A DNA stretch of 64,000 bases from the NCBI GenBank assembly GCA_003049485.1, contig PYST01000127.1, forward strand, positions 4,941 to 68,940. The letters run 5' to 3'. The DNA is from Ophioceras dolichostomum. Lineage: Eukaryota > Ascomycota > Sordariomycetes > Magnaporthales > Ophioceraceae. The first letter of the stretch is position 1. The number at the start of each line of letters is the position of its first letter. The notes below the pieces were generated by a model, which was not told the origin of the DNA, made no database searches, and saw nothing but the letters and a program-made list of their open reading frames with translations. The translations under genes were made by a program, and so were the position numbers. Shown one piece after another: positions 1-11,354 of this stretch.

Positions 1-215
1 TTTCTGCGAGACTTCCCTTTTACCATTCATACCGCCTTTTTTTTTGGCTTTCACACCGGCTATCACGTGCCTAATCACGTATTACCCCTTTCAGTCACCT
101 CTCCCAGGAAAGGTAGTTACCTTTCCTGTTCCCACCTCTTGTCCTACCGGTCCTGAGGTCTACAAAACCATAGGATCTCTCCCACCTAGAGTAGTTTTCA
201 GTTCCCTCCTCCCCA

Positions 216-319
216 GGCTCATAACCTGTTGGTAGTATATGTTGTGTATTGAGGCTCCCAATCCCACCTCATGGGAGCCTCAACACACAAAATCTAGTAC
301 TACCAAGAGGTTATGAGCC
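216..319. repeat. 104-bp near-perfect hairpin (foldback repeat)
   Basis: The left arm starts GGCTCATAACCT at 216 and the right arm ends AGGTTATGAGCC at 319. The inner arms are GAGGCTCCCA and TGGGAGCCTC, around a loop of about 11 bases. The arms pair over most of their length with a few mismatches. No clear target-site duplication is visible. It could be a small foldback element or the paired ends of a larger deleted one. Confidence 0.75.
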
Positions 320-516
320 CGCCGCGCCGCTACTGCGCGTCTCTTTCATGATCAGACTGCCGCACAGTTTGGGTAATTGCAAAGAGGCATTGCTGGAGGA
401 CTTGCCACCCTCTGGCCCAATCCCAGCGGTCATCTTTGCTTCCGCTCCTCGCTCAGCAGGCCTTCTCAGGCTACTCCCCTTTGGCCGCAACCTCTCTGAT
501 AATTCCTGTGTTTGCT

Positions 517-855
517 CCAACGTGGGTGCCGTTCCAGTGGCCCCCTCCATGGAGCTCGGGGTGCTCAGAGCAAGCTCCTCCGTCTGATAATTCCTGTGCT
601 TTTCTCACACCATCTGCCCAGTAATTATCAGGTTTTCGAGCCCGCTCGAAGAGATGCGTCCCTGAACGTAGCCGTGGACCTTGTACTTAAGATCTACGGG
701 TACATTTAAGGAAGCATTTTTTCAAGCGGGCTCGATAACCTGCGAATTACTGGGCAGATGGTTTGGAAAAAAACACTGAAACTATCAGACGGAGGAGCTT
801 GCTCTGAGCACCCCGAACTTCATGGAGGGTGCCACTGGAACGGCACCTACGTTGG
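517..855. mobile_element. MITE-like 339-bp foldback element
   Basis: The left arm (517-650) and right arm (721-855) are reverse complements of each other over about 134 bases, with only scattered differences, many of them transitions. The outermost bases are CCAACG and CGTTGG. The 70-bp centre (651-720) is unrelated to the arms. TGCT lies directly outside both ends (513-516 and 856-859), which fits a 4-bp target-site duplication. No transposase is encoded, so this looks like a non-autonomous inverted-repeat element. The family is not recognised. Confidence 0.7.
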
Positions 856-1680
856 TGCTAGCGGCTGCCGCCACCCCCACGGCAGGGGTGTCCCAGACAG
901 CTCAAACGTCCATATAGTGCATGGCCGAAGAACCAGTTCACCTTCTCATCTCCGCCGCCGCCGTCTCGTCTGTCTGCCACCTTTGTACGTTTCCTTTTTG
1001 TTTCCACGGCGGGCTCAGGGGAGGGGAGGGGCGCCGGTTCATCAGCCAGCCACAGCAAGAGTCTGCGAGCAACGGGAGACGCGGACATAACCCCCCCGCG
1101 ACCGATGGAAGCATGTTAGAGATGCAGATGTGACGACACCACTTGACTGCTTTTCCTTTCCATCTCACATAGTCGCTTTCAGCTTAGAATATGCTAACTT
1201 CACGGCCTTCCTGAGATCTGATGGCGAATGGATCGAGGCAAGCTACCGGCTCCCGCTATTTCACTACCTGGTAGGCGTGTTGCAGGCGTTGTCAAAAGAC
1301 CCCAGAAATAAAAGGAGGGAGCGCCATGGCTTCTTTTCCTTTGCTAGTATTGGTATTCGACCCGAATCGCATATGATGGGACGAGAGCGAGCGATTCGGG
1401 GAGAAATGTGGAGCACCAGGGAAACCCGCCTCCTTTCAGCAGTTGTTGAGTCCTTATCCATCACACATCACCCTCTTTCCAGCCTAATCCCCGCAGAACA
1501 GAGTCTCCCGAGGACACACTGCTCCACAAGCCGCGCTGTTCTCCTCGGAAGAGTACGGCAGAAGAGGTTGTGCTCCCCCGATTCGGACGCATCTAGCGGC
1601 CCGAGCCGTGTCCGGATGTCGTTGGCTTCACACCGAGAGCGGGGCTCCTTCCGCTGCCCAAATGCCGGCGGGGGAGCGAT

Positions 1681-1714
1681 CGGCCGGCGCTAGGTGTATT
1701 CGGAGCCCGGATGA
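1681..1714. repeat. dispersed repeat, copy 1
   Basis: About 34 bases, with the shared core GTATTCGG followed by CCCGGAT, match 4011-4044 in the same orientation with only a few differences. It may be an end fragment of a transposon or a shared short interspersed motif. Confidence 0.5.
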
Positions 1715-1934
1715 CATATCGGAAATTAAATTACAGGTGTGTTGGGGCAGAATCGTAGACTTGCCGCCCTCGTTTTATTCCGTCCCATTTCGCGGGGGGC
1801 GGATGGTGAGGGAGGGCTGCCCTATCATGAAGTACTACAGGCCTCTGCTGGAAACCTCCCTCCACGGGCGGGTGAGCCGTCTACCTCTGGATGGCGACGC
1901 GCTGGTGGGCGGCCGTCCACGAGGAGAAAACATC

Positions 1935-2025
1935 GCGCAATTTTTTATATTTTTGGTGTTTATTTTTGTTTTATTTTATTTATTTAACTATTTTATTTTA
2001 TTTTCAATAATTTTCGAGGCAGTAT
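1935..2025. other. AT-rich tract
   Basis: This tract is almost entirely A and T, in TTTTATTTTATTT-like runs, and stands out against the GC-rich surroundings. There is no coding signal. It may be a remnant of repeat-induced mutation or the tail of an old element. Confidence 0.6.
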
Positions 2026-2527
2026 ACGATTGTGGGCATGGCTAGCCCGCTGGTTGCACACACAATTTGGACTGCCTACAGATCCGGCAAGCTGGTTGGG
2101 CGCCTGCTGGGACTGAGGTGTAGGGACTCTCATGAATTGAGCTCACCTCCTCCCTTAATTCTCTCCCCATTCACATCTCGTCCGCTCACCGCAACCACCT
2201 CGGATCGGTTCCGCTACATCTCGTCATCTGTAGTGAATGCCTTCGAGACGGTGCCACGTACCGTCGTCCAATCTCTTTCACTAGCACAACTACCTACCTA
2301 TCTATCTAAGTCGGAACATATCTTCTCTCCAGGAGCTTCACGGAACGTTACAGACGTGCATTCCTCGTCTAGCCCCTCCATACCTCCATAGCTCCAAACC
2401 CCGCGCGCTATCAACCTGTCCCGCAAGCCCACGCGCGGCCATACGCCTCTATCGCATCCGACCCCGTCGATCGTATATCCTCGGTCATCAGTACTAAGTC
2501 TGACTTGATCCCTCCCCCAAGGAGAAC

Positions 2528-3314
2528 ATGGTCACCCAACGGGAGCTGGAGAAGACTCTTGAGGAGGGCTGCTGGGGTCTGACACTGGACAAGAAGTACT
2601 ATGAGGTTGGGAACTCGTTCATCAAACGCACCCTCCGGCGGCACGAATTCATGGAAGTTGGTATGAAATGGAAGCCACCGGCGAATCTCCCTCAGCGATG
2701 GAAAACGGACGCGGCGGTTTTGACATACCTACGGGAACGGACGAATATTCCGCTGCCGCGTTTTCAGTTCACCTTTGAAGACGACGGGGCCTTCTATTTC
2801 AGCACCGAGCTCGTCCCCGGGGTCACCATGAAGCAGCTGACCGGGGAGCAGAAGCAGGTCGTGACCAAGGAGCTGCTCGAACACGTCGCCACGCTCAAAA
2901 CCCTCCGGTCTGACAGCCCCGGCGTTCCAGGACTGGAGCTCATCTGTCCGCCTATGCGTGTGCACAGGCGCTTGTGGAAGCAAGACAGCTGCTGGCGCCC
3001 GAAGCCCGAGGCCGCCATCGAGGGGGGTGGCTATGTGTTTTGCCACAACGATCTCGGACAGCACAACATCATTGTCGACCCCGAAACGCTCAAGATCAAC
3101 GCCATTATCGATTGGGAGTACGCCGGATTCTGGCCCGAATGGTTCGAGCAGCCTTACTGGACGCGGGTAGGGCCTGGCGCTGCGCTGCCGAGAGTGGCTC
3201 ACGAGCAACTGTGACGAGGTCGAGATGAGCCACCTGTTGTCGGTCACAGAGAAGCTGGAAAAGCTGAAGGAGGAGAAGGTGATGGACGGCAGCGGAGAGG
3301 CCAGTGGCCAGTGA
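2528..3314 (+). CDS. aminoglycoside phosphotransferase (APH/choline kinase-like) family protein, C-terminus frame-shifted
   Basis: The frame opens at ATG 2528 and runs to a stop at 3214 (228 residues). The catalytic core is clear: HNDLGQHN near residues 174-181 matches the Brenner loop HxDxxxxN of APH/choline-kinase folds. IIDWEYAGF follows, carrying the metal-binding aspartate. Fungal members of this family phosphorylate small molecules, but the substrate cannot be told here. After PYWTRVGPG the conserved C-terminal helices are missing from this frame. They appear in the +1 frame as CREWLTSNCDEVEMSHLLS and reach a TGA at 3312-3314. A one-base insertion or a small deletion near 3165-3190 would explain this. 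It may be a decaying gene or an assembly error. There is no neighbour of related function. Family call firm; intactness doubtful. Confidence 0.75.
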
Positions 3315-4270
3315 ATGATGCCTCGACGAGATCGCAGGCCTGGTCTGTGTGGATTCGCTCATCCCCAGATAATGATGATGAAAGGTGCCTGGGTTGGCCC
3401 TCCAAGTCAAGATGTTAGCCAAACTGTACTCAGGAGGGTTACGTTGCGCAGCCACCCTCCAGCAAAATGCCAGGTAGAGAGAGGAAACTGAATGTGGCGA
3501 CCAGTAAAGGTAGGCAGGCCACAAGACCACCACGAGAGCGAGGGCAGTCCTTCTCTCCCTCTTTCCTGGCCTCTCCGCTGACCGCCTCTCAAACCCTCGC
3601 TAAAGTGGAGTTGGCTCGAGAATATCTGAACTTGAACGAACCAACCGTCCTCTATGTACGACCCGAGCAAGGCTCCTACGCCCCTAGTTTCTGAGAAACG
3701 AGAGGTGAGTGTCCCAGCTGCCCCATGGCATTGGAGGCAGTAGACCTGGCACGTGATTTGGGAGATGCCAGGGTTGCAGCGACCTCCAGCTACCTGGAAA
3801 AAGTCAGCCGTGACCCTACCCAACTCAGTACGGGGGCATCAACTCCCGCTCGCCGATACCGCTAGGAAAATATCTTTTTTTTTTTTACGATCTCGGGCTC
3901 CAGCCGAGCCAGCGGGAGACGTTGTCTAGGGTCCTTAAGACCGAGATGAACCCCGGGGTCGGGAAGTTCTGATCCTTTGGTACCTGTGCCGTGCCGGAGA
4001 TAGTGCAAATCGGTCGGTGCTCGGCGTATTCGGACCCCGGATAACAAAGCAGATAAGAAAAGTAATCCCAGGAACCTAAGCGTCATAGCCCTCAATAAGA
4101 CGACTCCTGCCACTGCTTGCGAATTCTTTGTCTGCCTTCATAGAAATTCAAATTTCGAGGATTGAGCTTTTATTGAGGCGGCTTCTTTTCCGCTCTCTAC
4201 CAAATGCAGTTCGAATGATAGTCTGCAAGTTTTCTTTTTTCACAATTCCCCTCGAGCGGCAGCGGCAGCT
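3315..4270. other. intergenic region with dispersed repeat
   Basis: No coding signal is seen. It holds a second copy of the 1681-1714 repeat at 4011-4044 and a poly-T run near 3872. The last 100 bases contain pyrimidine runs and should be the promoter and leader of the UbiB-family gene at 4271. Confidence 0.5.
4011..4044. repeat. dispersed repeat, copy 2
   Basis: Matches 1681-1714 in the same orientation, with the shared core GTATTCGG followed by CCCGGAT. Confidence 0.5.
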
Positions 4271-6683
4271 ATGTTCCGCCAAAGCGTAGCTTGCCTGCGC
4301 GGCGGGGCGGCCGGCTCCAAGGCATCGTCGCTGCCGGCTTTTCCCGTCCTCCTCCGGCGACTGAGCAGCAGCAGCAGCAGCAGCCTAAGACGCACACAAC
4401 AACAGCCCCTGCGGCCTGCTTCGACTCTACCACGACGACCACAGCCACCGGCGCTGCCGCTGACGAGCTCGAGCGCAGCACGGTGGTCACAACAACGGCG
4501 GCACATCCACCCCACCCGAAGCGGCGGCCCCGGCCCCGGCCGCGGGCCCTTCCAGCCCCTCGTCCCGCCCAACCCCGCCTCGCTCGGCAGGCCCCGGCCG
4601 GCCCGCTCGTACAAGCGCTCGCGGAAATGGGGGCGGCGGCTGCTAATGCTGTCCGCCGTACTCGGCGCGGGCTACGTGGCGGACAGGCGGCTGTACGCGT
4701 CCGGCGTGACGAGGTCGCTGCGCACGTTCGGCACCGGCCTGTGGGTGGCGTTGGACTACACGATCAACTTCCGGGCGGAGCCTCTTCCTATTATTGGTTC
4801 CGGCGGGACAATCGAGGACCTGCACTGGCGCAGCGCGGAGAGGCTGTCGGAGCTGCTGAGGGCCAACGGCGGCCTGTACCTGAAAATGGGCCAGGCCATC
4901 GCCATGCAGAGCGCGATTTTGCCGCCTGAGTTCCAGCGCATGTTTGCGCGGATGTTCGACGACGGTATGTTATGCTTCATTACTACAGTGGACGGGATGG
5001 ATTAGATGGGCTTGACCGAGACCACCTTTGACTAATCTGTGCGGAACATTTTCTTGTTCGAAAAAAACAATACAGCGCCAAGCGACTCTTGGAAGGAGGT
5101 CGAGCGTGTCATCCGCCAGGACTTCGGTGGCCGCTCGCCAGAGGAGGTGTTCGGCGTCAGCTTCACGGGCGAGGAGGGAAAGGGCGTGATGGAGCGCACG
5201 GCGAGGGCCAGCGCTAGCGTCGCGCAGGTCCACTGGGCCAGACTGCCTGATGGGAGGGAGGTGGCGGTGAAGATCCAGAAGCCTGAGATCGCGAAGCAGA
5301 TCGGGTGGGATCTCTGGGCGTTCAAGTGAGTATGCCTGCATCTGGATAGGTTGTGTCCTTCTACCGGGAGCAAGGGCCGCATCTGGGCACCTACGGAATC
5401 ATGAAAAGTAGCATCATCGCGATTGCTAACCCGAGCATGCTTTCTTAATGAACAGGGTGGTCACGAAGATCTACACGTGGTATTTTGACCTGCCGCTTTA
5501 TAGCCTTGTTCCCTTCATCTCAGAGCGACTCGCCCTCGAGACAGACTTCATCAACGAGGCCAAGAACTCCGATACAATGCGCAAGTTAATCGACAACGAG
5601 CCGAGCCTCAAGGGCCGCGTGTACATCCCCATCGTCTACCCGGAACTCAGCTCCAAGCGGGTGCTGACCACGGAGTGGATCGAGGGCGTCCGCCTCTGGG
5701 ACCGCGATGCCCTGACCAGGCCGTGGTACGGCGGCTACGGCAACGCCTCGCCCGGCGTGAACGGCAAGCCGCTCCCGCCGCCGGACATGGCCGCGCTCCA
5801 CGCCGAGCAGCGGCGCAACCCGGATAGCTCAGACCTCAAGCCCGCCAGGGACGAGTGGAAGGGCCCCCGCCGCACGGGCGGGCTCGGCCTGTCCAAGAAG
5901 GAGGTCATGACCACGATCGTGGACCTCTTCTCGGCGCAGATCTTCAAGTTCGGCGTCGTGCACTGCGACCCGCACCCGGGCAACATGTTCCTGCGCAGGC
6001 TCGCCTCGGGCCGGGCCGAGCTCGTGCTGATCGACCACGGACTCTACGTGTACATGACGCCCAAGTTCCGCCGCGAGTACGCCGAGTTCTGGAAGGCGCT
6101 CATGACGTTCGACAACTCGGCCATCGCGCGCGTGTGCGGCGAGTGGGGCATCAAGGCGGCGGACCTGTTCGCGAGCGCGACCCTCATGCGGCCCTACGAG
6201 GGCGGCGAGGACCGCGACTTCCGGTCGCGCATGATCGGGGCGGACCTTCCGGAGGGCACGACGCCGGCCGAGCGGCGGTTCGAGATGCAGAGGCGCATGA
6301 AGCAGGGGATAAGGGACATGCTGGCCGACGAGGACAAGTGGCCGCGCGAGCTAGTGTTCATCGGCAGGAACATGCGCATCGTGCAGGGGAACAACCAGCT
6401 GATGGGCTCGCCGGTCAACAGGGTCAAGATCATGGGCGAGTGGGCGAGCCGGAGCCTGTTCCAGGACCGGGGGAGGCCGTGGCGCCAGAGGCTGGCGAAC
6501 GCGTGGAGGCACGTCATATTCAAGTCGGTCCTGGCCGTGACGGACGTGCTGTTCTACTTCTTCAAGCTGAGGCAGTGGCTGGGAATCGGGGGAGGGATGG
6601 AGGACGTGGTGGAGGCGCAGATGAAGGCCATGGCGCAGGAGAACTTTGGGGTCGAGCTGCAGCATAAGATGTTTGAGGGGTGA
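4271..6683 (+). CDS. UbiB/ABC1-family atypical kinase, ADCK1/Mcp2-like, mitochondrial
   Basis: Three exons: 4271-4964, 5076-5325 and 5456-6683 (723 residues). The introns start GTATGT and GTGAGT; a GCTAAC branch site precedes the second acceptor. The N-terminus is Arg/Ser-rich without acids, as in a mitochondrial presequence, and includes a CAG/AGC-encoded Ser run. A possible membrane helix follows (LLMLSAVLGAGYVA). UbiB hallmarks are present: KMGQ (K205-Q208) of the KxGQ motif, HCDPHPGN (D486 and N491, catalytic loop) and LIDHG (D508, the metal-binding position). In yeast, the ADCK1-like Mcp2/Cqd2 affects coenzyme Q distribution and lipid homeostasis at the inner membrane; the same role is inferred here. 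The subgroup (ADCK1-like rather than Coq8) is judged from the SYKRSRK...DYTINF segment before the kinase core. A proline-rich insert lies near residues 400-460. Confidence 0.9.
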
Positions 6684-9600
6684 GGAAGAGAGAACTACAA
6701 GGAGAGGAGAGGAGGCCGAGAGTTGAGGCGAGGAGGAGGAGGAAGCGGAAAGGACTCTCTCACTCACTGTCTTCACTGTCTTGAGTTTGCGAAAGGGACA
6801 CTCTCCCTGGTCTTGTGTTTGAAGAAAAAGGTGGCCTTGTTTTGATAGACGATGTATACCCTGGTTTGTCTTCGTACATACATAACCATGGCGAATTGCC
6901 GCCGCGATGATCTTGTAGACGCTGTATTAGACAGGCGGCATATCGGATAGACAGTCAGGTAGAGAGAAGATGGACCAGCCTGGATCCAGGACAGACAGGG
7001 GACCGATCTGGCCAGGTAGGGAGGTCGGGAAGGTTCGGGACGAGCCGGCACACACAGCACCACTTCTTACTGCCTCTTTAGCGATGTTCTTAGATGTATG
7101 CACCCCTCTTGATCATCACCAACCAACCTTGGGAAGCATTGGCATGTATCTGGCCTTGGCCGTGGCCCTAGATTTCTTCGCATCAGAGCGAGTGCCCAAC
7201 TCATCGGGAAGAAGTCAGCTGAGAGCGGATGAGGCTCGGCGGAGTGAAGTGAAACACATCGCCAATGGAATTCCAGCCCGCCCACACCACTCTGCCCGTG
7301 CCGGTCCGGGGGACGGCGCTGTCGATATTCCAGCATCGACCGGTATAATAAGCAGGCGCCGCACCTGGTGAAACAAGATTTGGCCCCCCTTGTCGGTGTT
7401 AGTTGTGGATGCCTGCGGTGTCGACAAAGCATGGCATGAAATGGGATCACGTAAGGGGGAGGAGGAGTGGATGAATGTTGTGTCCTGTGGGATCGCAGGC
7501 TGGTTCATGCGTTGTGCGGAGTGAAAGGAGGGAGATGATGAAACACGCGCCCAAATTATTGTGTGCTGCTGCTGATGCTTGCTGCGAAGGAATTCCGGGA
7601 CGTGTCTTTTTTTCGGTCTTGTCCTTCGGGATCGGGGGTTAAGTCGTTAATCTAGAACAATGGGGTTCGCGTTGCTGCACTAAATCTTGGGGAGATGAGC
7701 CGTTATTTTTTGGTTTCCGGGAGAATCCCTGTGTCGAGATTTTCCCTCCGTGCAAGTAACGTCGGTAGGCCGGGAGAGGAGATGATGGACGGGATATTAG
7801 TGGCTGACGGAAAGGAGGAAGCCAGCTTCGTTTGGTCCAACGAGACAACGACACGCACGCACACATCCATATGTACATATATCATCACTCCTTGGTGCGA
7901 TATGTAAGTCCCGGCGGCGAGGAGAGTGTCACAACGCCGTACAGTACTTGTCTCTCCTCCGAGAAGGCTGTGTCACGGGAGACCACGGGCTTTTTGGTTC
8001 TGGTACAGATCCAGCTCAGGCTCGGGCAGGTAGGGAAGGATTCAAGCTTCGGCATGTCCCACAAGAGGGTTGAGAAAATGCCGCCGCCGCCGCCGCTTGA
8101 AGAGAAGCTTGGCTCTTTTTGTCAGGCAAAGTGAGAGAGAGAAATGGCACAGGCGGCGCAGACACAACGGCACAACGACAGAGCAGGATTGAAGGTTTGG
8201 AAAGGGGTTGCACTGGACAGGACAGGCCGCTCCAGCGGTCCTCCTTCTCTCTTTCCAACCACCCCAGGAGGTTATGAGGTTCTGAGGTTCTCCTCGTCCC
8301 GCGACGGCGCGTCTGATTGGCGGGCGGGAGCTTGCGACCATTCCGGGGCGCACCACAGCGGCCTGCAATTTAAAGGGGCAACCTTGGAGGGAGGGACCCT
8401 GATTCGACAGCCGACCTGCTGGTGGTTGGTGGGGTGGAAACTGAGAAGCCAAGAGGTCCCTGACTTCAATACCTTCGTACTCCGTGCTGCTGCTCGGATC
8501 GGGTCGAGCTCCCGCTGTGTTGGAGAAGGAGAAGGGCGACAGCAAGAATGGAGAATTCAGAATCAAGAAATCGCTGTTTGTGTGGTGATTGATTTCGAAG
8601 GGGACCTTTTTGTTGTACATAGGTTCAATTCGGGTTCAGGGAATGATGATTGATGTCTGGAAAGTCGGGATGGCAGCGACCGGGAGTCTCGAACCCCTGC
8701 ACACGGATGCGCCCACGCGACCGAGAAGCGTCGAATGATCCAGGCTGGTGCGACCACGCCAGGCGCTGTCTGTTCCTCTTTCCTTCTCTCGATTTTCTGG
8801 ATCAATGTCACGATGTGGCTAAGACAATGCCGATTCATGGGCGGACGGGACGGTACCGAGTTGGTTGGGAGACGGTGCTGCTGAAGCCTGGTGCTCACCG
8901 CATTATTGTATTCCGCGAGCTGGTCCTTCACTGTTCACGCGCTGGGGGTTTTGTTCTGGTTCTTGGGCTTCATCTCGATGCTGTACTCGTCTTGCTCTGC
9001 CGGACCAGTTGAATTGACTAAGGTCGCGTCGGGTCCATTCGTGATGATGTGCCCCTGAATTCGCTGTCCCAATTGCGACTAGCGCCTCCTGCACTGTAGC
9101 ATCCATTCGCCTCATCCACTCCTGTGCCTGCGTTAAGGTGGTGTGGAAGTGTGGCTCTCCCCAGTAGCGCGCAGCAGAATCCCATCCATCTCTTCGGGAT
9201 TTTTTTTCCTCTTCGTTCGCGCTCCTCCTCGACTTTTTGGAATTCTGCTTCTCTTTTCCTGCTTCGCTCCAGCAGGTTGGCTGTTCGAGTTGACGGCTGC
9301 TTTCCGTCTGCTCTATGAGCTTTTTCTAATCTGCCCCCGGCTTTGTGCCCTTTACCTTCTTGTCCTTCCCTCCGTCTTGCTTGTCGCCGTTGGAGTTGAA
9401 GCAGCCGCCACCACGGACCTCCTTAATCTACGAATACCAATCTATTCGCGCATCTTCGCGTCCAACTTTTTACCGTTGCCGGACAGCAAGCTCCAAGTAC
9501 GCGAGCGAACCCCTATTTTTGCACGGTAGGTAAGCTGCCGGTTTCTTCTATCCACCCATTTGCCAACTTATTATCAGTAGAGAGGCCTTTATTCGAGTTC

Positions 9601-11354
9601 AACGGCGGCGGTTTCGGCAACCAGCAACTTCCCCAGTTGAAGAGGTTGATAGGAGGGAACGGAAAGTACGGCCGAGATGAGGGCAGGAGATGGCGCACGA
9701 GCAGAGCCAGTTTTAGTGCCACTAGCATTTGTCGAACAATCTCCTGTGTCGCTGCGCCGGTGCAGACGCTATTTCCGGGAGTGGAAAGCTATCAAATTTC
9801 AACTGAAGCACCTATTCCTCCTATTCATGACAGCTGGAGCTTGCGATTTTGAATGCTGACAGGCAATGGGTCGTCGCCATGCGCAGCCTTGAAGTCACTT
9901 CCAAGAGCCGCTCGACCAGGTTTTTGACGCGGAGTTGTCACCTTCGGCAGTGACCAGAAGAATTCCTAGTCCTTCACCGACGAAAACGTTCCAGCCGCCG
10001 GATTCGACGACCTCTTAATACTCGAAACTTCATTTTCTACCCCCTTATCTTTGCTACTCAACCGAGAGATCCATCTATTGCCAACCTACCGACTGGCCTG
10101 GCCCTAGCCTCAACGACAAATTCGCCCGTTCCGCATCCTGCTTTCGGTCGTTGTGCCCGGGTTTGTCGCCGAAGATCGTCCCGTCGAACAAAGGAAGAAG
10201 GTGAAGAAACATACGCGCCCAGAAGATCGACCCCGGCCGCGAAGTGACCTCATTTCGATACAACCTTTAAAGCCGGACGGCGGGAGAATACCAGAAACGT
10301 GGGTGACATTGGCTGTTGGGAAAGCGTCAGTGCCCAGTTGAGAACGTGGGTGCGCCGACCAGACCGACACCTCTTCCATACCTGAGGTCGAGCAGAGGTA
10401 AATTCATTGTTCCACTGTCCCACTGTTCCCCCTCCACCTGTTGGATTACCTCCCGATCCCCCCCGTACCCCCAGCATATGCGCGGACAGACAGGATCGAG
10501 ATGGTCTGAGCGAGTCCCAAGCCCAAATACGTAGCAAGCGAACATCGAAACGTGCTGCTCCAACCGCTCGCTTTCACCGATGCTCCCGCGCTTCTGATGA
10601 TGCGTTGCATCGTTGACACCTGTCTATCCTGTCTATCCAAACTTCTTCCCTAACACGCAGGCCACAGAATCGGAGTCAATCTTTGCGCCATCCTGTCTGT
10701 TCTGTCATTTCCTCCCCGTGCACACTTCCCATCAGCATCAGTGCCCCGGCCCTGCAGCTGAGTCTGAGCGGACCTGGAGACTAGACAAAACCCTGCATTG
10801 CATGCTCGACATGAACTGACCCGCGTCCATTTTGCCGTTGCAGATCCAATTCACCGTGCAATTCATCAATCAGCCCGAGAGCCCGAATCAAGCTTCCTTT
10901 CAGCCCTGTCCCGTCCTGACCAGCGGGTTTTGGGTTTGGGTTTGGACGTCCCCGCTCCACTCCTCGAAGATTTGGCGGACGAACGTGGCAAGCAGCAACC
11001 CAGCGCACATACGCAGCCGGGAAGACGAGCAAGAACGAAGAAACACGGGATCGATCCCAAATTGATTCGAAGCCCTGGACATCGACCGAATCGGCCAAAC
11101 AATCGCGGACCCCAGGACCGTCAGCCAGCGTCCAGAGCCAAAACGCGACAGCCCTTGCTTTTCGCTTCCCACGTCGCACACACCTGCAGCTCCCACTGTC
11201 TCTGTCCTGAATCCCCCCGGATCCCCTTGATGATTCGCTGAGCCAGCCGGAAAAATCAGAAAAGCCAGAAGGAACACGCGCGCAGCTGCCGAACAGGAGC
11301 TTCCACCTGAAACGATCAGACCACGGCTTCCCGCCAATCTGCAGTACAGGATCG
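6684..11354. other. 4.7-kb gene-free region before the septin gene
   Basis: No frame on either strand shows conserved motifs or plausible exon joining. A (CCG)n run lies at 8082-8096 and a tRNA-like segment at 8674-8768. The last 1-2 kb is rich in short pyrimidine runs and possible splice signals (for example GGTAAGC at 9530), so part of it may be a spliced 5' leader of the septin gene. Confidence 0.4.
8674..8768 (-). tRNA. tRNA-like segment (degenerate or pseudo-tRNA)
   Basis: Read on the minus strand, GGTTCGAGACTCC matches a T-arm/B-box in 10 of 11 consensus positions. It is followed by GGTCGCTG, which pairs with CAGCGCC at the 5' end with one mismatch. GGC/GCC can form a short D-stem, and GCGCA/TGTGC a long variable arm as in Ser/Leu tRNAs. 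The anticodon stem is only about 4 bp with an 8-base loop, and no sensible anticodon sits after a U33. It is therefore a relic or chance resemblance rather than a working tRNA. Confidence 0.22.

Larger units (their letters stand above)
1..2527. other. gene-free repeat-bearing region
   Basis: Apart from the two hairpins, the dispersed repeat and the AT-rich tract listed separately, nothing recognisable is seen. Open frames on both strands are short and have no conserved motifs. The part just before 2528 should hold the promoter and leader of the phosphotransferase-like gene. Confidence 0.5.

Noticed and set aside
5855..6667. 270-residue alternative frame inside the UbiB-family gene
   Set aside because: Low-complexity Arg/Gly/Ala text overlapping the conserved kinase frame.
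8042..8653. Overlapping 170-190-residue frames on both strands
   Set aside because: Open on both strands at once with no conserved motif, as expected by chance in GC-rich DNA.
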